Source: Actinomadura hallensis
GTDB taxonomy: Bacteria; Actinomycetota; Actinomycetes; Streptosporangiales; Streptosporangiaceae
Assembly (NCBI RefSeq): GCF_006716765.1
Contig: NZ_VFPO01000001.1
Span: 1,550,001-1,614,000, forward strand
Length of the DNA stretch: 64,000 bases
Direction: 5' to 3'
The notes under the pieces are model-generated. The model searched no databases. It saw only the letters and a list, made by a program, of their open reading frames with translations, and was not told where the DNA came from. Of this stretch, positions 16,986 to 24,778 are shown one piece after another; positions within the stretch are counted from its first letter, which is position 1; each line of letters opens with the position of its first letter. The position numbers and the translations under genes were made by a program.

Positions 16986-19900
16986 GTGATCACGCCGGCG
17001 GAGCTGGCCCGGCTGCTGGAGATCCCGGAGCCGACCGACGAGCAGGCCCGGGTGATCGAGGCGCCGATGGCGCCGATGGCGGTGATCGCGGGCGCCGGGT
17101 CGGGCAAGAGCGAGACGATGGCCGCGCGGGTGGTGTGGCTGGTCGCGAACGGGTTCGTGCGGCCCGAGCGCGTCCTCGGCCTCACCTTCACCCGCAAGGC
17201 CGCCTCCGAGCTGGGCGCGCGCGTCCGCAAGCGGCTCGACCGGCTGCGCGAGGTCCTGCCCGCCGACGAGCTGGAGCGGCTCGGCGGCGACGCCCTGTTC
17301 GACGGCGAGCCGATGGTGTCGACGTACCACTCCTACGCCGCGCGGCTGTTCGGCGACCACGCGCTGCGCGAGGCCCTCGAACCCACGATGCGGCTGATCT
17401 CGCCCGCCGTGGCGTGGCAGATCTGCTCCCGCGTCGTGGACGCCTACGACGGCCCGATGGACCGCGTCGACTGGCAGCCCGACACCGTCACCAAGGCCGT
17501 CATGGACCTCGCCGGCGACCTCGCCGAGCACCTGCGCACCGCCGAGGACGTCCGCAAGGTCGGCCGGTGGCTCGACGAGCGGTTCGCCGCGCTGGAGAAG
17601 CCGCTCAAGGCGCAGCGCGACATCCTCGACAAGCACGCCGTCCGCGAGCAGCTCATGCCCCTCATCGAGGCGTACGGGCGGGCGAAGGCGGAGCGGGAGG
17701 TCATCGACCACGGCGACCAGATGGCCCTGGCGGCGCGGATCGCCCACCGGCATCCCGAGGTCGGGATGATCGAGCGGTCCCGGTTCTCCGTCGTGCTGCT
17801 GGACGAGTACCAGGACACCAGCCAGGCGCAGCTCGTCCTGCTGAAGTCGCTGTTCGGGGGCGGGCACCCGGTGACGGCCGTGGGCGACCCCTGCCAGTCC
17901 ATCTACGGGTGGCGGGGCGCCAGCGCGGGGAACCTGCTGCGGTTCGCGCACGACTTCCCGCTGCGGCCCGGCGGGCCCGGCGGGCGCCCGGTCCCCGCGC
18001 CCGTCGTCCAGCTCAGCCGCTCGTTCCGCAACGGCGAGCGGATCCTGGAGGCGGCGGCCCGCGTCCAGGACGAGCTGCGCGCCGAGACGAAGGCGGTGCC
18101 GCGCCTCGTCCCCGGCGCGGGACGGGAGGGGCGCGGGCGCGTCGAGTGCGCGCTGTTCGAGACCGTGGAGGAGGAGGCCGACCGCATCGCCGCGCGCATC
18201 GCCGGGCTGATGGCGGGCGACCCGGAGACGGCGCCGGACGGCGGCCCGCAGGCCGAGCAGCTCCGGTACTCCGACATCGCCGTCCTCGCCCGGAAACGGT
18301 CGCAGTTCCCGCTCATCAGGCGGGCGCTGGAGGCCCGCGGCGTCCCGGTGGAGGTCGTCGGCCTCGGCGGGCTCCTCACCGTCCCCGAGGTGCAGGACGT
18401 CGTCGCCACCCTCCGCGTCATGCACGACCCGACCGCCGGGGCGTCGCTGGCCCGCCTGCTGACCGGTCCGCGCTGGCGGCTCGGCCCGCGCGACCTCGTC
18501 GCCCTCGGCCGCCGCGCCCGCGCCCTCGCGCAGGAGGCGGCGCGCGACGTCACCCCGCCGGACGGCCCGGACGGCCCGGACGCCGGCGAGGGCGCCGCCT
18601 CGGAGGAGCCCGGCGACGCGCCACCGCAGAACGGCGACGGCGACGACCCGCTGCGCCGGCTCGTCGGCGAGCTCAACGAGGAGACCGGCAGCCTGGTCGA
18701 CGCGCTCGACGACCTCGGCCCGCCGGAGGCGTACTCGCCGGAGGGCTACGGGCGGCTGCGGCGGCTGCGCGACGAGCTGCGCGCGCTGCGCTCCCAGGTC
18801 GGGCTGCCGCTGCCCGACCTGGTCGGCGAGGTGGAGCGCGCGCTCGGCCTCGACATCGAGGTCGCGGCGCGGTCCGGGCTGGACCCCGTCACCGCCCGCG
18901 CCGACCTCGACGCGTTCATCGACGCCGCCGCCGCGTTCGCCGGCGACGCCGAGGACCCGACGCTCGGCGCGTTCCTCGCCTACCTCAAGGCCGCCGAGAC
19001 CGAGGAGTTCGGGCTGGAGGCCGGCCGGGTGGGGGAGACCGACAGCGTCAAGCTCCTCACCGTCCACGCGTCCAAGGGCCTCGAATGGCCGGTGGTGATC
19101 GTGCCCGGCCTGTCGTACGTCCCGCGGAAGGACGGCGGCCCCGCCAAGGGCTCGATCTTCCCGTCGCCGCCGCAGAACGCCACCCGCTGGACCGCCAATC
19201 CGCGCGTCCTGCCGTTCATGCTGCGCGGCGACCGCGCCGACCTCCCGGCGCTGAACGGCCTGGAGAAGGACGACCTCGCCGCCTTCGACCGGGCGTGCGC
19301 CGAACGCGACCTGCGGGAGGAGCGGCGGCTCGCCTACGTCGCGGTCACCCGCGCGTCCAGCCTGCTCATCGCCACCGGGTACTGGTGGGGGTCGTCGGGC
19401 AGGCCGCTCGGCCCGTCGCCGTTCCTGGAGGAGGTCCGGGAGGTGTGCCTGGCCGGGGCGGGGTCCGTCGCCGCGTGGGCCGACCCGCCGGAGGAGGGCG
19501 CCACCAACCCGCTGCTGGACGACCCCGACGAGGCGCAGTGGCCCGTGGCGCCCGGCGACCGCGGCCGCTCCACCGTCTCGGCGCGCGAGCGGTACGAGGC
19601 CGTGGTCGAGGCGGCCCGCATGGTCGAGGACGCGATGGCCGGGCGGACGCGGCACTGGGCCGGGGACGCGGGCCTGTCGGACGCCGACCGCGCCCGCATG
19701 ACGGCGTGGGCGCGCGACGTGGAGCTGCTGCTCGCCGAGCGCGACCGGGGACGCGGCGGCGACGGCGCGCTCGTGGAGCTGCCCGCGCGGCTGTCGGTGT
19801 CGTCGCTGGTGTCGCTCGCCCGCGACCCGGCGGCGCTGGCCCGGCAGATCCGCCGGCCGATGCCGCGCCCGCCCGCCCCGTACGCGCGGCGCGGCACCGC

Positions 19901-20375
19901 GTTCCACGCCTGGCTGGAGAGCCGCTGGGGGCAGCAGCGCCTCCTCGACCCCGACGAGCTGCCGGGCGCGGCCGACGAGGGGGCGGCCGACGACGCGCAG
20001 CTGGAGCGGCTGCGCGCCCGCTTCGAGGAGTCGGAGTGGGCGTCGCGGGAGCCGGTCGACATCGAGGTCCCGTTCGAGACCGTCATCGGCGACCGGCTGG
20101 TCCGGGGCCGCATGGACGCGGTGTTCCGCTCCCCGGACGGCGGCTACGAGGTCGTCGACTGGAAGACGGGCTCGCCGCCGTCCGGGGACGAGGCCCGGTT
20201 CGTGTCGGTGCAGCTCGCCGCGTACCGGCTGGCTTGGGCGGAACTGGCCGGGGTGGACGTCGAGCGGGTCAGCGCGGCGTTCCACTACGTGGCCGCCAAC
20301 GTCACCGTCCGTCCCGCGGATCTGCTCGACGCGGAGGGACTCGCCGCGCTGCTGGAGAGCATCCCCGCCGCCTGA
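16986..20375 (+). CDS. adnB: AdnB-type subunit: UvrD-like helicase with RecB-type nuclease
   Basis: A 1129-residue partner of the preceding gene. Walker A is GAGSGKS (residues 36-42), Walker B LLDEYQDTSQAQ, followed by GDPCQSIYGWRGA (motif III), LLTVHASKGLEWPVVIVPG (motif V) and LAYVAVTRASSLL (motif VI). The C-terminal nuclease domain has RGRMDAVFRSPDGGYEVVDWKTG near residue 1055 and QLAAYRLAWAEL, the RecB-family catalytic set. It lacks the cysteine cluster seen in the upstream subunit. It starts with GTG at 16986 after GGGGGGAG. In the mycobacterial heterodimer the homologous subunit is the lead motor, as I recall. Confidence 0.88.
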   Translation: MITPAELARLLEIPEPTDEQARVIEAPMAPMAVIAGAGSGKSETMAARVVWLVANGFVRPERVLGLTFTRKAASELGARVRKRLDRLREVLPADELERLGGDALFDGEPMVSTYHSYAARLFGDHALREALEPTMRLISPAVAWQICSRVVDAYDGPMDRVDWQPDTVTKAVMDLAGDLAEHLRTAEDVRKVGRWLDERFAALEKPLKAQRDILDKHAVREQLMPLIEAYGRAKAEREVIDHGDQMALAARIAHRHPEVGMIERSRFSVVLLDEYQDTSQAQLVLLKSLFGGGHPVTAVGDPCQSIYGWRGASAGNLLRFAHDFPLRPGGPGGRPVPAPVVQLSRSFRNGERILEAAARVQDELRAETKAVPRLVPGAGREGRGRVECALFETVEEEADRIAARIAGLMAGDPETAPDGGPQAEQLRYSDIAVLARKRSQFPLIRRALEARGVPVEVVGLGGLLTVPEVQDVVATLRVMHDPTAGASLARLLTGPRWRLGPRDLVALGRRARALAQEAARDVTPPDGPDGPDAGEGAASEEPGDAPPQNGDGDDPLRRLVGELNEETGSLVDALDDLGPPEAYSPEGYGRLRRLRDELRALRSQVGLPLPDLVGEVERALGLDIEVAARSGLDPVTARADLDAFIDAAAAFAGDAEDPTLGAFLAYLKAAETEEFGLEAGRVGETDSVKLLTVHASKGLEWPVVIVPGLSYVPRKDGGPAKGSIFPSPPQNATRWTANPRVLPFMLRGDRADLPALNGLEKDDLAAFDRACAERDLREERRLAYVAVTRASSLLIATGYWWGSSGRPLGPSPFLEEVREVCLAGAGSVAAWADPPEEGATNPLLDDPDEAQWPVAPGDRGRSTVSARERYEAVVEAARMVEDAMAGRTRHWAGDAGLSDADRARMTAWARDVELLLAERDRGRGGDGALVELPARLSVSSLVSLARDPAALARQIRRPMPRPPAPYARRGTAFHAWLESRWGQQRLLDPDELPGAADEGAADDAQLERLRARFEESEWASREPVDIEVPFETVIGDRLVRGRMDAVFRSPDGGYEVVDWKTGSPPSGDEARFVSVQLAAYRLAWAELAGVDVERVSAAFHYVAANVTVRPADLLDAEGLAALLESIPAA

Positions 20376-20480
20376 TTTCACCCGTGTTCCTGTGGTCTGC
20401 CGGGTGATGAGGCTCACTCACCCCTGGTCACCGTTCGAGGGATCAGGGATGATCCGGGGAAAATTCCGAGGGAGGCGGAC

Positions 20481-21260
20481 GTGACGGTGACCCATGACGA
20501 GAAAGTCGTGCGCGAATTCTCCAAGCAGGCGGCGGGCTTCTCCGATCCCGCGCGCAACTCCGCGTTCACCCGTCATCTGGACCGGCTCGTCCGCTTCATG
20601 GAACCCGAGCTCGACCTCGAGGACGTCGTCCTTGAGGTGGCGGCGGGCACGGCGCTGGTCTCCCGCGCCATCGCCCGGCGCGTCCGGCACGTGACGGCCC
20701 TCGACCTCACCCCCGCGATGCTCGCCGAGGGCAAGCGCGAGGCCGACCACGACGGCGTCATGAACATCACGTTCAGCCGCGGCGACGCGACCGCCCTGCC
20801 CTACCTCGACCGGTCGTTCACGCTGGTCGTCACGCGCTTCTCCCTCCACCAGGTCGCCGACCCGGAGGCCGTGGTCGCGGAGATGGCCCGGGTCAGCCGC
20901 CCCGGCGCCGCGCTGATCGTCGCCGACCTGGTCCGGCCCGAGGGGCTGGAGGGCGACCCCGACCGCATCGAGCGCCTGCGCGACCCCTCCCACGGGACCG
21001 TCCTCACCGAGGAGCGCATCGCCGGACTCGTCACGAACGCGGGCGCCGAGGTGAAGCGGACCGACCGCTTCGACTACGTCCGCCCGCTCGACCCGTGGCT
21101 GGAGTTCTCCAGGACGCCCGCCGACACCGCCGCGCGGATCCGGCGGGAGCTGGAGGACGAGCTGGCGGGCGGCCCGGCGACCGGCATGCGCCCGAGCATG
21201 GTCGACGGCGTCCTGCACTTCACGCACACCTGCCTCTTCCAGGCGGCGATCGTCGGGTAA
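20481..21260 (+). CDS. Class I SAM-dependent methyltransferase (UbiE-like)
   Basis: A 259-residue methyltransferase. Motif I is VLEVAAGTALVSRAIA, followed by the acidic residue of VTALDLTPAML, then FSRGDATALPYLDRSFTLVVTRFSLHQV (motifs II-III), the pattern of the Methyltransf_11/UbiE group that acts on small molecules. One substitution in motif I (AAGTA for the usual GxGxG) is common in the group. The GTG start at 20481 has GGAGG six bases upstream. It is on the same strand as adnB, 105 bases downstream, but nothing ties it to repair. The substrate cannot be assigned. Confidence 0.85.
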   Translation: MTVTHDEKVVREFSKQAAGFSDPARNSAFTRHLDRLVRFMEPELDLEDVVLEVAAGTALVSRAIARRVRHVTALDLTPAMLAEGKREADHDGVMNITFSRGDATALPYLDRSFTLVVTRFSLHQVADPEAVVAEMARVSRPGAALIVADLVRPEGLEGDPDRIERLRDPSHGTVLTEERIAGLVTNAGAEVKRTDRFDYVRPLDPWLEFSRTPADTAARIRRELEDELAGGPATGMRPSMVDGVLHFTHTCLFQAAIVG

Positions 21261-21265
21261 CGGTT

Positions 21266-21324
21266 TCGACCAAATGTTCGACGCGCATCGCTCGTGTGTT
21301 CTATGTTGTCGAACATGGGTTCTA
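21266..21324 (+). promoter_or_regulatory. Leaderless promoter flanked by two SOS-box-like LexA sites
   Basis: TCGACC-AAAT-GTTCGA (21266-21281) and TCGAAC-ATGG-GTTCTA (21309-21324) each match the actinobacterial LexA consensus TCGAAC-N4-GTTCGA at 11 of 12 fixed positions. A minus-10 TATGTT (21302-21307) ends seven bases before the ATG at 21315, and TTCGAC (21278-21283) is spaced 18 bases as a minus-35. LexA at either site would block the promoter. Confidence 0.65.
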
Positions 21325-21617
21325 GCAACGTGCGCTCCCTCGACCGCGAGCCCGCCGCGCTGGCGATGCGCATCGGGGTCGCCGCGGCCGAGGCCGCCCT
21401 GGCCACCTTCGCCCGCAACCTCGACCTCGACGACCTCGCCGACGGCGTCGACTTCGAGGGCGCCATCGGCCCCGCCGAGTGGCCGGTGTTCTCCCTGGTC
21501 ATCGACACCCTCGCCGAGGCCGGGCCGGGGGACCGCCGTTCGCTGGACGAGCGCCGCGCCGACGCCCTGAACGACCTGGCCCGCATCTGCATGGCCGCCC
21601 GGAACCGCGTCGCCTAA
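21315..21617 (+). CDS. Small helical protein of unknown function, candidate SOS-regulated
   Basis: The 100-residue product is not a family I recognise. It is predicted mostly helical: REPAALAMRIGVAAAEAALATFARNL, an acidic LDLDDLADGVDFEG stretch, and a C-terminal helix with DALNDLARICMAARNRVA. There is no signal peptide or membrane segment. The ATG at 21315 is chosen because a minus-10 box lies exactly seven bases upstream, which makes the mRNA leaderless; an in-frame ATG at 21294 would lie upstream of that box. Two LexA-like sites overlap the promoter and start, so it is probably induced by DNA damage. The IS110-family element begins shortly downstream. Confidence 0.7.
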   Translation: MGSSNVRSLDREPAALAMRIGVAAAEAALATFARNLDLDDLADGVDFEGAIGPAEWPVFSLVIDTLAEAGPGDRRSLDERRADALNDLARICMAARNRVA

Positions 21618-21664
21618 TGGGAGCTACCGGGTCGGCCGCCGCTGGCAGACTCGGTGCCTGGTAG

Positions 21665-21859
21665 CCGCCGGTGAGTGAGCACTTCCGTCGCCTGGACCTT
21701 GAGTCCTGGGGTCAGATCGTGCCCTCACCTGTGGTCAGGGGTCTTGATCGCTGATGGGATGTCGTGCCCGCCCGGCAGATGGCGTGAGCACTGGTCCATT
21801 AGGCCGCCGACCGGCTCCTGCGGGCTGCTGATCTCGGATGCCGAGCATGGAGGACAAGG
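21665..21859 (+). ncRNA. Probable IS110 bridge-RNA region
   Basis: In the IS110 group a structured bridge RNA is transcribed from the non-coding end upstream of the transposase and pairs with donor and target DNA. This 195-base stretch is non-coding, GC-rich and hairpin-prone, and is in the right place and size. I cannot identify the two guide loops by eye. Confidence 0.4.
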
Positions 21860-23080
21860 GTGCTGTTCGTCGGAGACGACTGGGCCGAGGACCATCACGA
21901 CGTGGAGGTCCAGGACCAGGACGGGAAGGTGCTCAAGCGGGCGAGGCTGCCCGAGGGAATGGCCGGGATGGCCCGGTTGCACGACCTGGTCGGCCGGTTC
22001 GTGGCCGCCGACGCTGAGCCGTCTGAGGTGGGGGTGTGCATCGAGACCGACCGGGGCCCGTGGGTGCGGGCGCTGGTGGCGGCGGGGTACAGGGTGTTCG
22101 CGGTGGACCCCAAGCAGGCCGCCCGGCACCGCGAGATCCTGGGCTCCTCCGGGGCCAAGAGCGACAAGGGCGACGCGCACGCCCTGGCCGACATGCTGCG
22201 CACCCGCCGCCATCAGCTGCGCGAGGTCGCGGGAGACTCCCAGACCGCCGAGGCGGTCAAGGTCGTCACCCGGGCGCACCAGACCATGGTGTGGGAACGC
22301 ACCCGGCACATGCTGCGGCTGCGATCGGCGCTGCGCGAGTACTTCCCCGCCGCGCTGGAGGCGTACAAGCCCCTCGGCCTCACCAGCGATGCGGTGCTGC
22401 GGCTGCTGGCCAAGGCCCCCACCCCCGCCGCGGCCGCCAAGCTGACGACCGGGCAGATCCGCGCGGTGCTCAAGGGCCGCCGCGACATCGACGCCAAGAC
22501 CGCCGCCATCCAGGACGTCCTGCGCGGCGATCATCTGGGCCAGGGCGAGATCGTCACCAGCGCCTACGCGGCCACGGTCCGGTCGCTGGTCGCGGTCATC
22601 ACCACGTTGAACGTCGAGATCACGGTCCTGGAAGGGCAGGTCGAGGCGCATTTTGGCCGGCACTCGGACGCTGAGATCATCCTGTCCCAGCCCGGGCTGG
22701 GGCCGGTGCTCGGCGCCCGGGTTCTCGCCGAGTTCGGAGACGCCCCCGGACGCTACGCCTCGGCCAAGGCCCGCAAGAACTATGCCGGGACCAGCCCGAT
22801 CACCCGGCAATCGGGCAAGATGCGCACCGTCCACGCCCGGTTCGTCCACAACGACCGCCTCGTCGACGCCCTCCACCTGCAGGCGTCCTGTGCCCTGCTC
22901 CACGACCCGCACGTCCGCGCCTACTATGACCAGCTCAGAACCCGCGACATCGGCCACAACACCGCCCTGCGCCAGGTCGCCAACCGCCTCGTCGGCATCC
23001 TGCACGGCTGCCTCAAGACCAACACCCGCTACGACCAGACGACCGCCTGGTCACACCACCACCACGACCTCGCCGCTTGA
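21860..23080 (+). CDS. IS110-family transposase (DEDD recombinase)
   Basis: A 406-residue transposase. The N-terminal RuvC-like DEDD domain begins VGDDWAEDHHDVEVQDQDG and carries the later acidic positions in EVGVCIETDRG and KSDKGDAHALADML. The C-terminal domain has the conserved SQPGLGPVLGARVLAEFGD and KNYAGTSPITRQSGK segments with the reactive serine of that region. Its length is full for the family and no frameshift is seen, so it may be active. It sits between a small SOS-like gene and an NTF2-like gene, both apparently intact. Confidence 0.93.
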   Translation: MLFVGDDWAEDHHDVEVQDQDGKVLKRARLPEGMAGMARLHDLVGRFVAADAEPSEVGVCIETDRGPWVRALVAAGYRVFAVDPKQAARHREILGSSGAKSDKGDAHALADMLRTRRHQLREVAGDSQTAEAVKVVTRAHQTMVWERTRHMLRLRSALREYFPAALEAYKPLGLTSDAVLRLLAKAPTPAAAAKLTTGQIRAVLKGRRDIDAKTAAIQDVLRGDHLGQGEIVTSAYAATVRSLVAVITTLNVEITVLEGQVEAHFGRHSDAEIILSQPGLGPVLGARVLAEFGDAPGRYASAKARKNYAGTSPITRQSGKMRTVHARFVHNDRLVDALHLQASCALLHDPHVRAYYDQLRTRDIGHNTALRQVANRLVGILHGCLKTNTRYDQTTAWSHHHHDLAA

Positions 23081-23139
23081 CATTCAACCTCCAGGGATGT
23101 CTGACCCACGCGGAAGGGCAGGGGAGGTACCGTACGCCA

Positions 23140-23520
23140 ATGATCGACGTGCAGGCTCCCGCGGACTGCGGGAACGCCCCCAAGAAGCGCGTGTTGCGCG
23201 ACTTCACCGTGGCGCTGGCGGAGCGCGACGAGGAGGCGGTGCTCGCCGCCGTCAGCGACGACGTCGAGTGGGACCTCGTCGGCCGCCGGATCGTCCACGG
23301 CAAAGCCGACTTCACCGACGCGGTGGCCGCCGCCCTGGGCAGAGAGGTCGCGACCCTGCATCTGGACGCGATCCTCACGCACGGCAACGAGGGAGCGGTG
23401 AGCAGCCGCATCCTCTTCCGGGGGTCGGGTCAGCTGCGCTGCTGCGACGTCTACAAGTTCAGCGGCTTCGGCAAGACCGCCAAGATCAAACGCATCACCT
23501 CGTACTGGATCGAGGTGTGA
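23140..23520 (+). CDS. NTF2-like / SnoaL-fold protein
   Basis: A 126-residue protein of the cone-shaped NTF2/SnoaL superfamily: an N-terminal helix with KKRVLRDFTVALAERDEEAVLAAVSDDVEWDL, then a curved sheet with GRRIVHGKADFTDAVAAAL and a C-terminal CCDVYKFSGFGKTAKIKRITSYWIEV. Members are small hydrolases or ligand-binding proteins, and no catalytic dyad stands out. I take the ATG at 23140 with GGGGAGG 12 bases upstream, rather than a longer frame that would start in the IS element's tail. The IS insertion lies only tens of bases upstream, so the native promoter may have been separated or replaced. Confidence 0.75.
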   Translation: MIDVQAPADCGNAPKKRVLRDFTVALAERDEEAVLAAVSDDVEWDLVGRRIVHGKADFTDAVAAALGREVATLHLDAILTHGNEGAVSSRILFRGSGQLRCCDVYKFSGFGKTAKIKRITSYWIEV

Positions 23521-23580
23521 CACCCGCCGCACGGCCCTGACGATGGACGGGCGGCCCGGAACACTGCGAGGCTTTCCGGT

Positions 23581-24771
23581 GTGGTGGTCTTGGGCGTGCT
23601 TGCACTGGTGGCCCTGGCGGCATGGCTCTACCTGGCGCTGGGCCACGGGGCCTTCTGGCGGACCGGCCCCGGGCTGCCCGCCGGGGACGATGCCGCCGGC
23701 CCCGCCGGCCGGCCCGGCGTGGTGGCGGTGGTGCCCGCCCGCGACGAGGCCGACGTGCTCCCGGGCACCCTGCCGACCCTGCTGGCCCAGGACTACCCCG
23801 GCGACTTCCGGGTGATCGTCGTCGACGATGGCAGCACCGACGGCACCGCGGACGCCGCCGCCCGGCTCGGGGACGGGAGGCTCCGCGTGGTCGAGGCGCG
23901 GGACCGGCCCGGCGGGTGGGCGGGCAAGGTGTGGGCGATGGCGGAGGGCGTCCGGGCCGCGGGCGAACCGGAGTTCCTTCTCTTCACCGACGCCGACATC
24001 GCCTACGCGCCCGGCACCGTGACGCGGCTGGTGCGCGCCGCCGAGGCCGAGGGCCGCGACCTCGTGTCCCGGATGGCGACGCTCAACACGCGGACGCGCT
24101 GGGAACGCCTCCTCGTCCCCGCCTTCGTGTACTTCTTCGCCCAGCTCTACCCGTTCCGCCGGGTGGCCCGCGACGGCGCGCGGACCGCCGCCGCGGCGGG
24201 CGGCTGCATGCTCGTCCGCCGCGAGATCCTCGTCCGCGCGGGCGGGCTCGGCGCGATCCGCGGCGCGCTGATCGACGACGTCGCGCTCGGGCGGCTGGTC
24301 AAGCGGGCCGGAGGCCGCTGCCGCCTGGACCTGAGCCGCGACGTGGTCAGCCGCCGCCCCTACCCGCGCCTGGCCGACCTGTGGGCGATGGTCGCCCGCA
24401 GCGCCTACGACCAGCTCCGCTACTCGCCGGTCCTCCTCGCCGGCACGGTCGTGACGCTGCTGCTGGTCTACGCGGTCCCGCCCGCGGCGGCCGTCGCCGG
24501 AGCCGCCGGCCTCGCGGCGGATGCGCGGCACGCCGCGCTTCCCGCCGCGGCGGGCCTCCTCGCCTGGGCGGTCATGGCCGCCACGTACGCGCCCATGCTC
24601 CGCTTCTACCGCCTGTCACCGCTGCGCGCCGCGGCGCTGCCTCTCGTCGCGCTGATGTACGCCGCGATGACCGTCGACTCGGCGCGCCGTCACCGTGCGG
24701 GGCGCGGCGGCGCGTGGAAGGGCCGGACGGTCGGCCGGAGCCTGCCCGACGGCACGGCGGCGCAGCGGTAG
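23581..24771 (+). CDS. hpnB: Family 2 glycosyltransferase, HpnB-like
   Basis: A 396-residue membrane glycosyltransferase. After an N-terminal helix (VVLGVLALVALAAWLYLALG) comes a GT-A domain with VVAVVPARDEADVL, VIVVDDGSTDGTAD, the FTDADIAYAP metal motif and GWAGKVWAM. The C-terminal half has several membrane helices and ends TVDSARRHRAGRGGAWKGRT, which I recognise from hopanoid-associated HpnB proteins. No squalene-hopene cyclase or other hpn gene is nearby, so the lipid acceptor is uncertain. It converges with the Hsp70 gene, leaving seven bases between stops. Confidence 0.82.
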   Translation: MVVLGVLALVALAAWLYLALGHGAFWRTGPGLPAGDDAAGPAGRPGVVAVVPARDEADVLPGTLPTLLAQDYPGDFRVIVVDDGSTDGTADAAARLGDGRLRVVEARDRPGGWAGKVWAMAEGVRAAGEPEFLLFTDADIAYAPGTVTRLVRAAEAEGRDLVSRMATLNTRTRWERLLVPAFVYFFAQLYPFRRVARDGARTAAAAGGCMLVRREILVRAGGLGAIRGALIDDVALGRLVKRAGGRCRLDLSRDVVSRRPYPRLADLWAMVARSAYDQLRYSPVLLAGTVVTLLLVYAVPPAAAVAGAAGLAADARHAALPAAAGLLAWAVMAATYAPMLRFYRLSPLRAAALPLVALMYAAMTVDSARRHRAGRGGAWKGRTVGRSLPDGTAAQR

Positions 24772-24778
24772 GGGTCGC

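Larger units (their letters stand above)
21640..23110 (+). mobile_element. IS110-family insertion sequence (ends approximate)
   Basis: A complete IS110-type element is inferred from an intact transposase at 21860-23080 with about 200 bases of non-coding DNA on its 5' side and a short 3' tail, the arrangement of the IS110 group. Elements of this family lack terminal inverted repeats and usually make no target duplication, so exact ends cannot be fixed from the sequence alone. The limits given are estimates. Confidence 0.6.

Noticed and set aside
20378..20407. Hairpin after adnB as a terminator
   Set aside because: The stem is only seven base pairs with a 16-base loop, too weak to call.
14928..20417. 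Very long open frame on the minus strand opposite adnA and adnB
   Set aside because: It is a by-product of high third-position GC in the two helicase genes; its translation is low-complexity Arg/Gly/Ala with no domain, and both helicases carry complete motifs.
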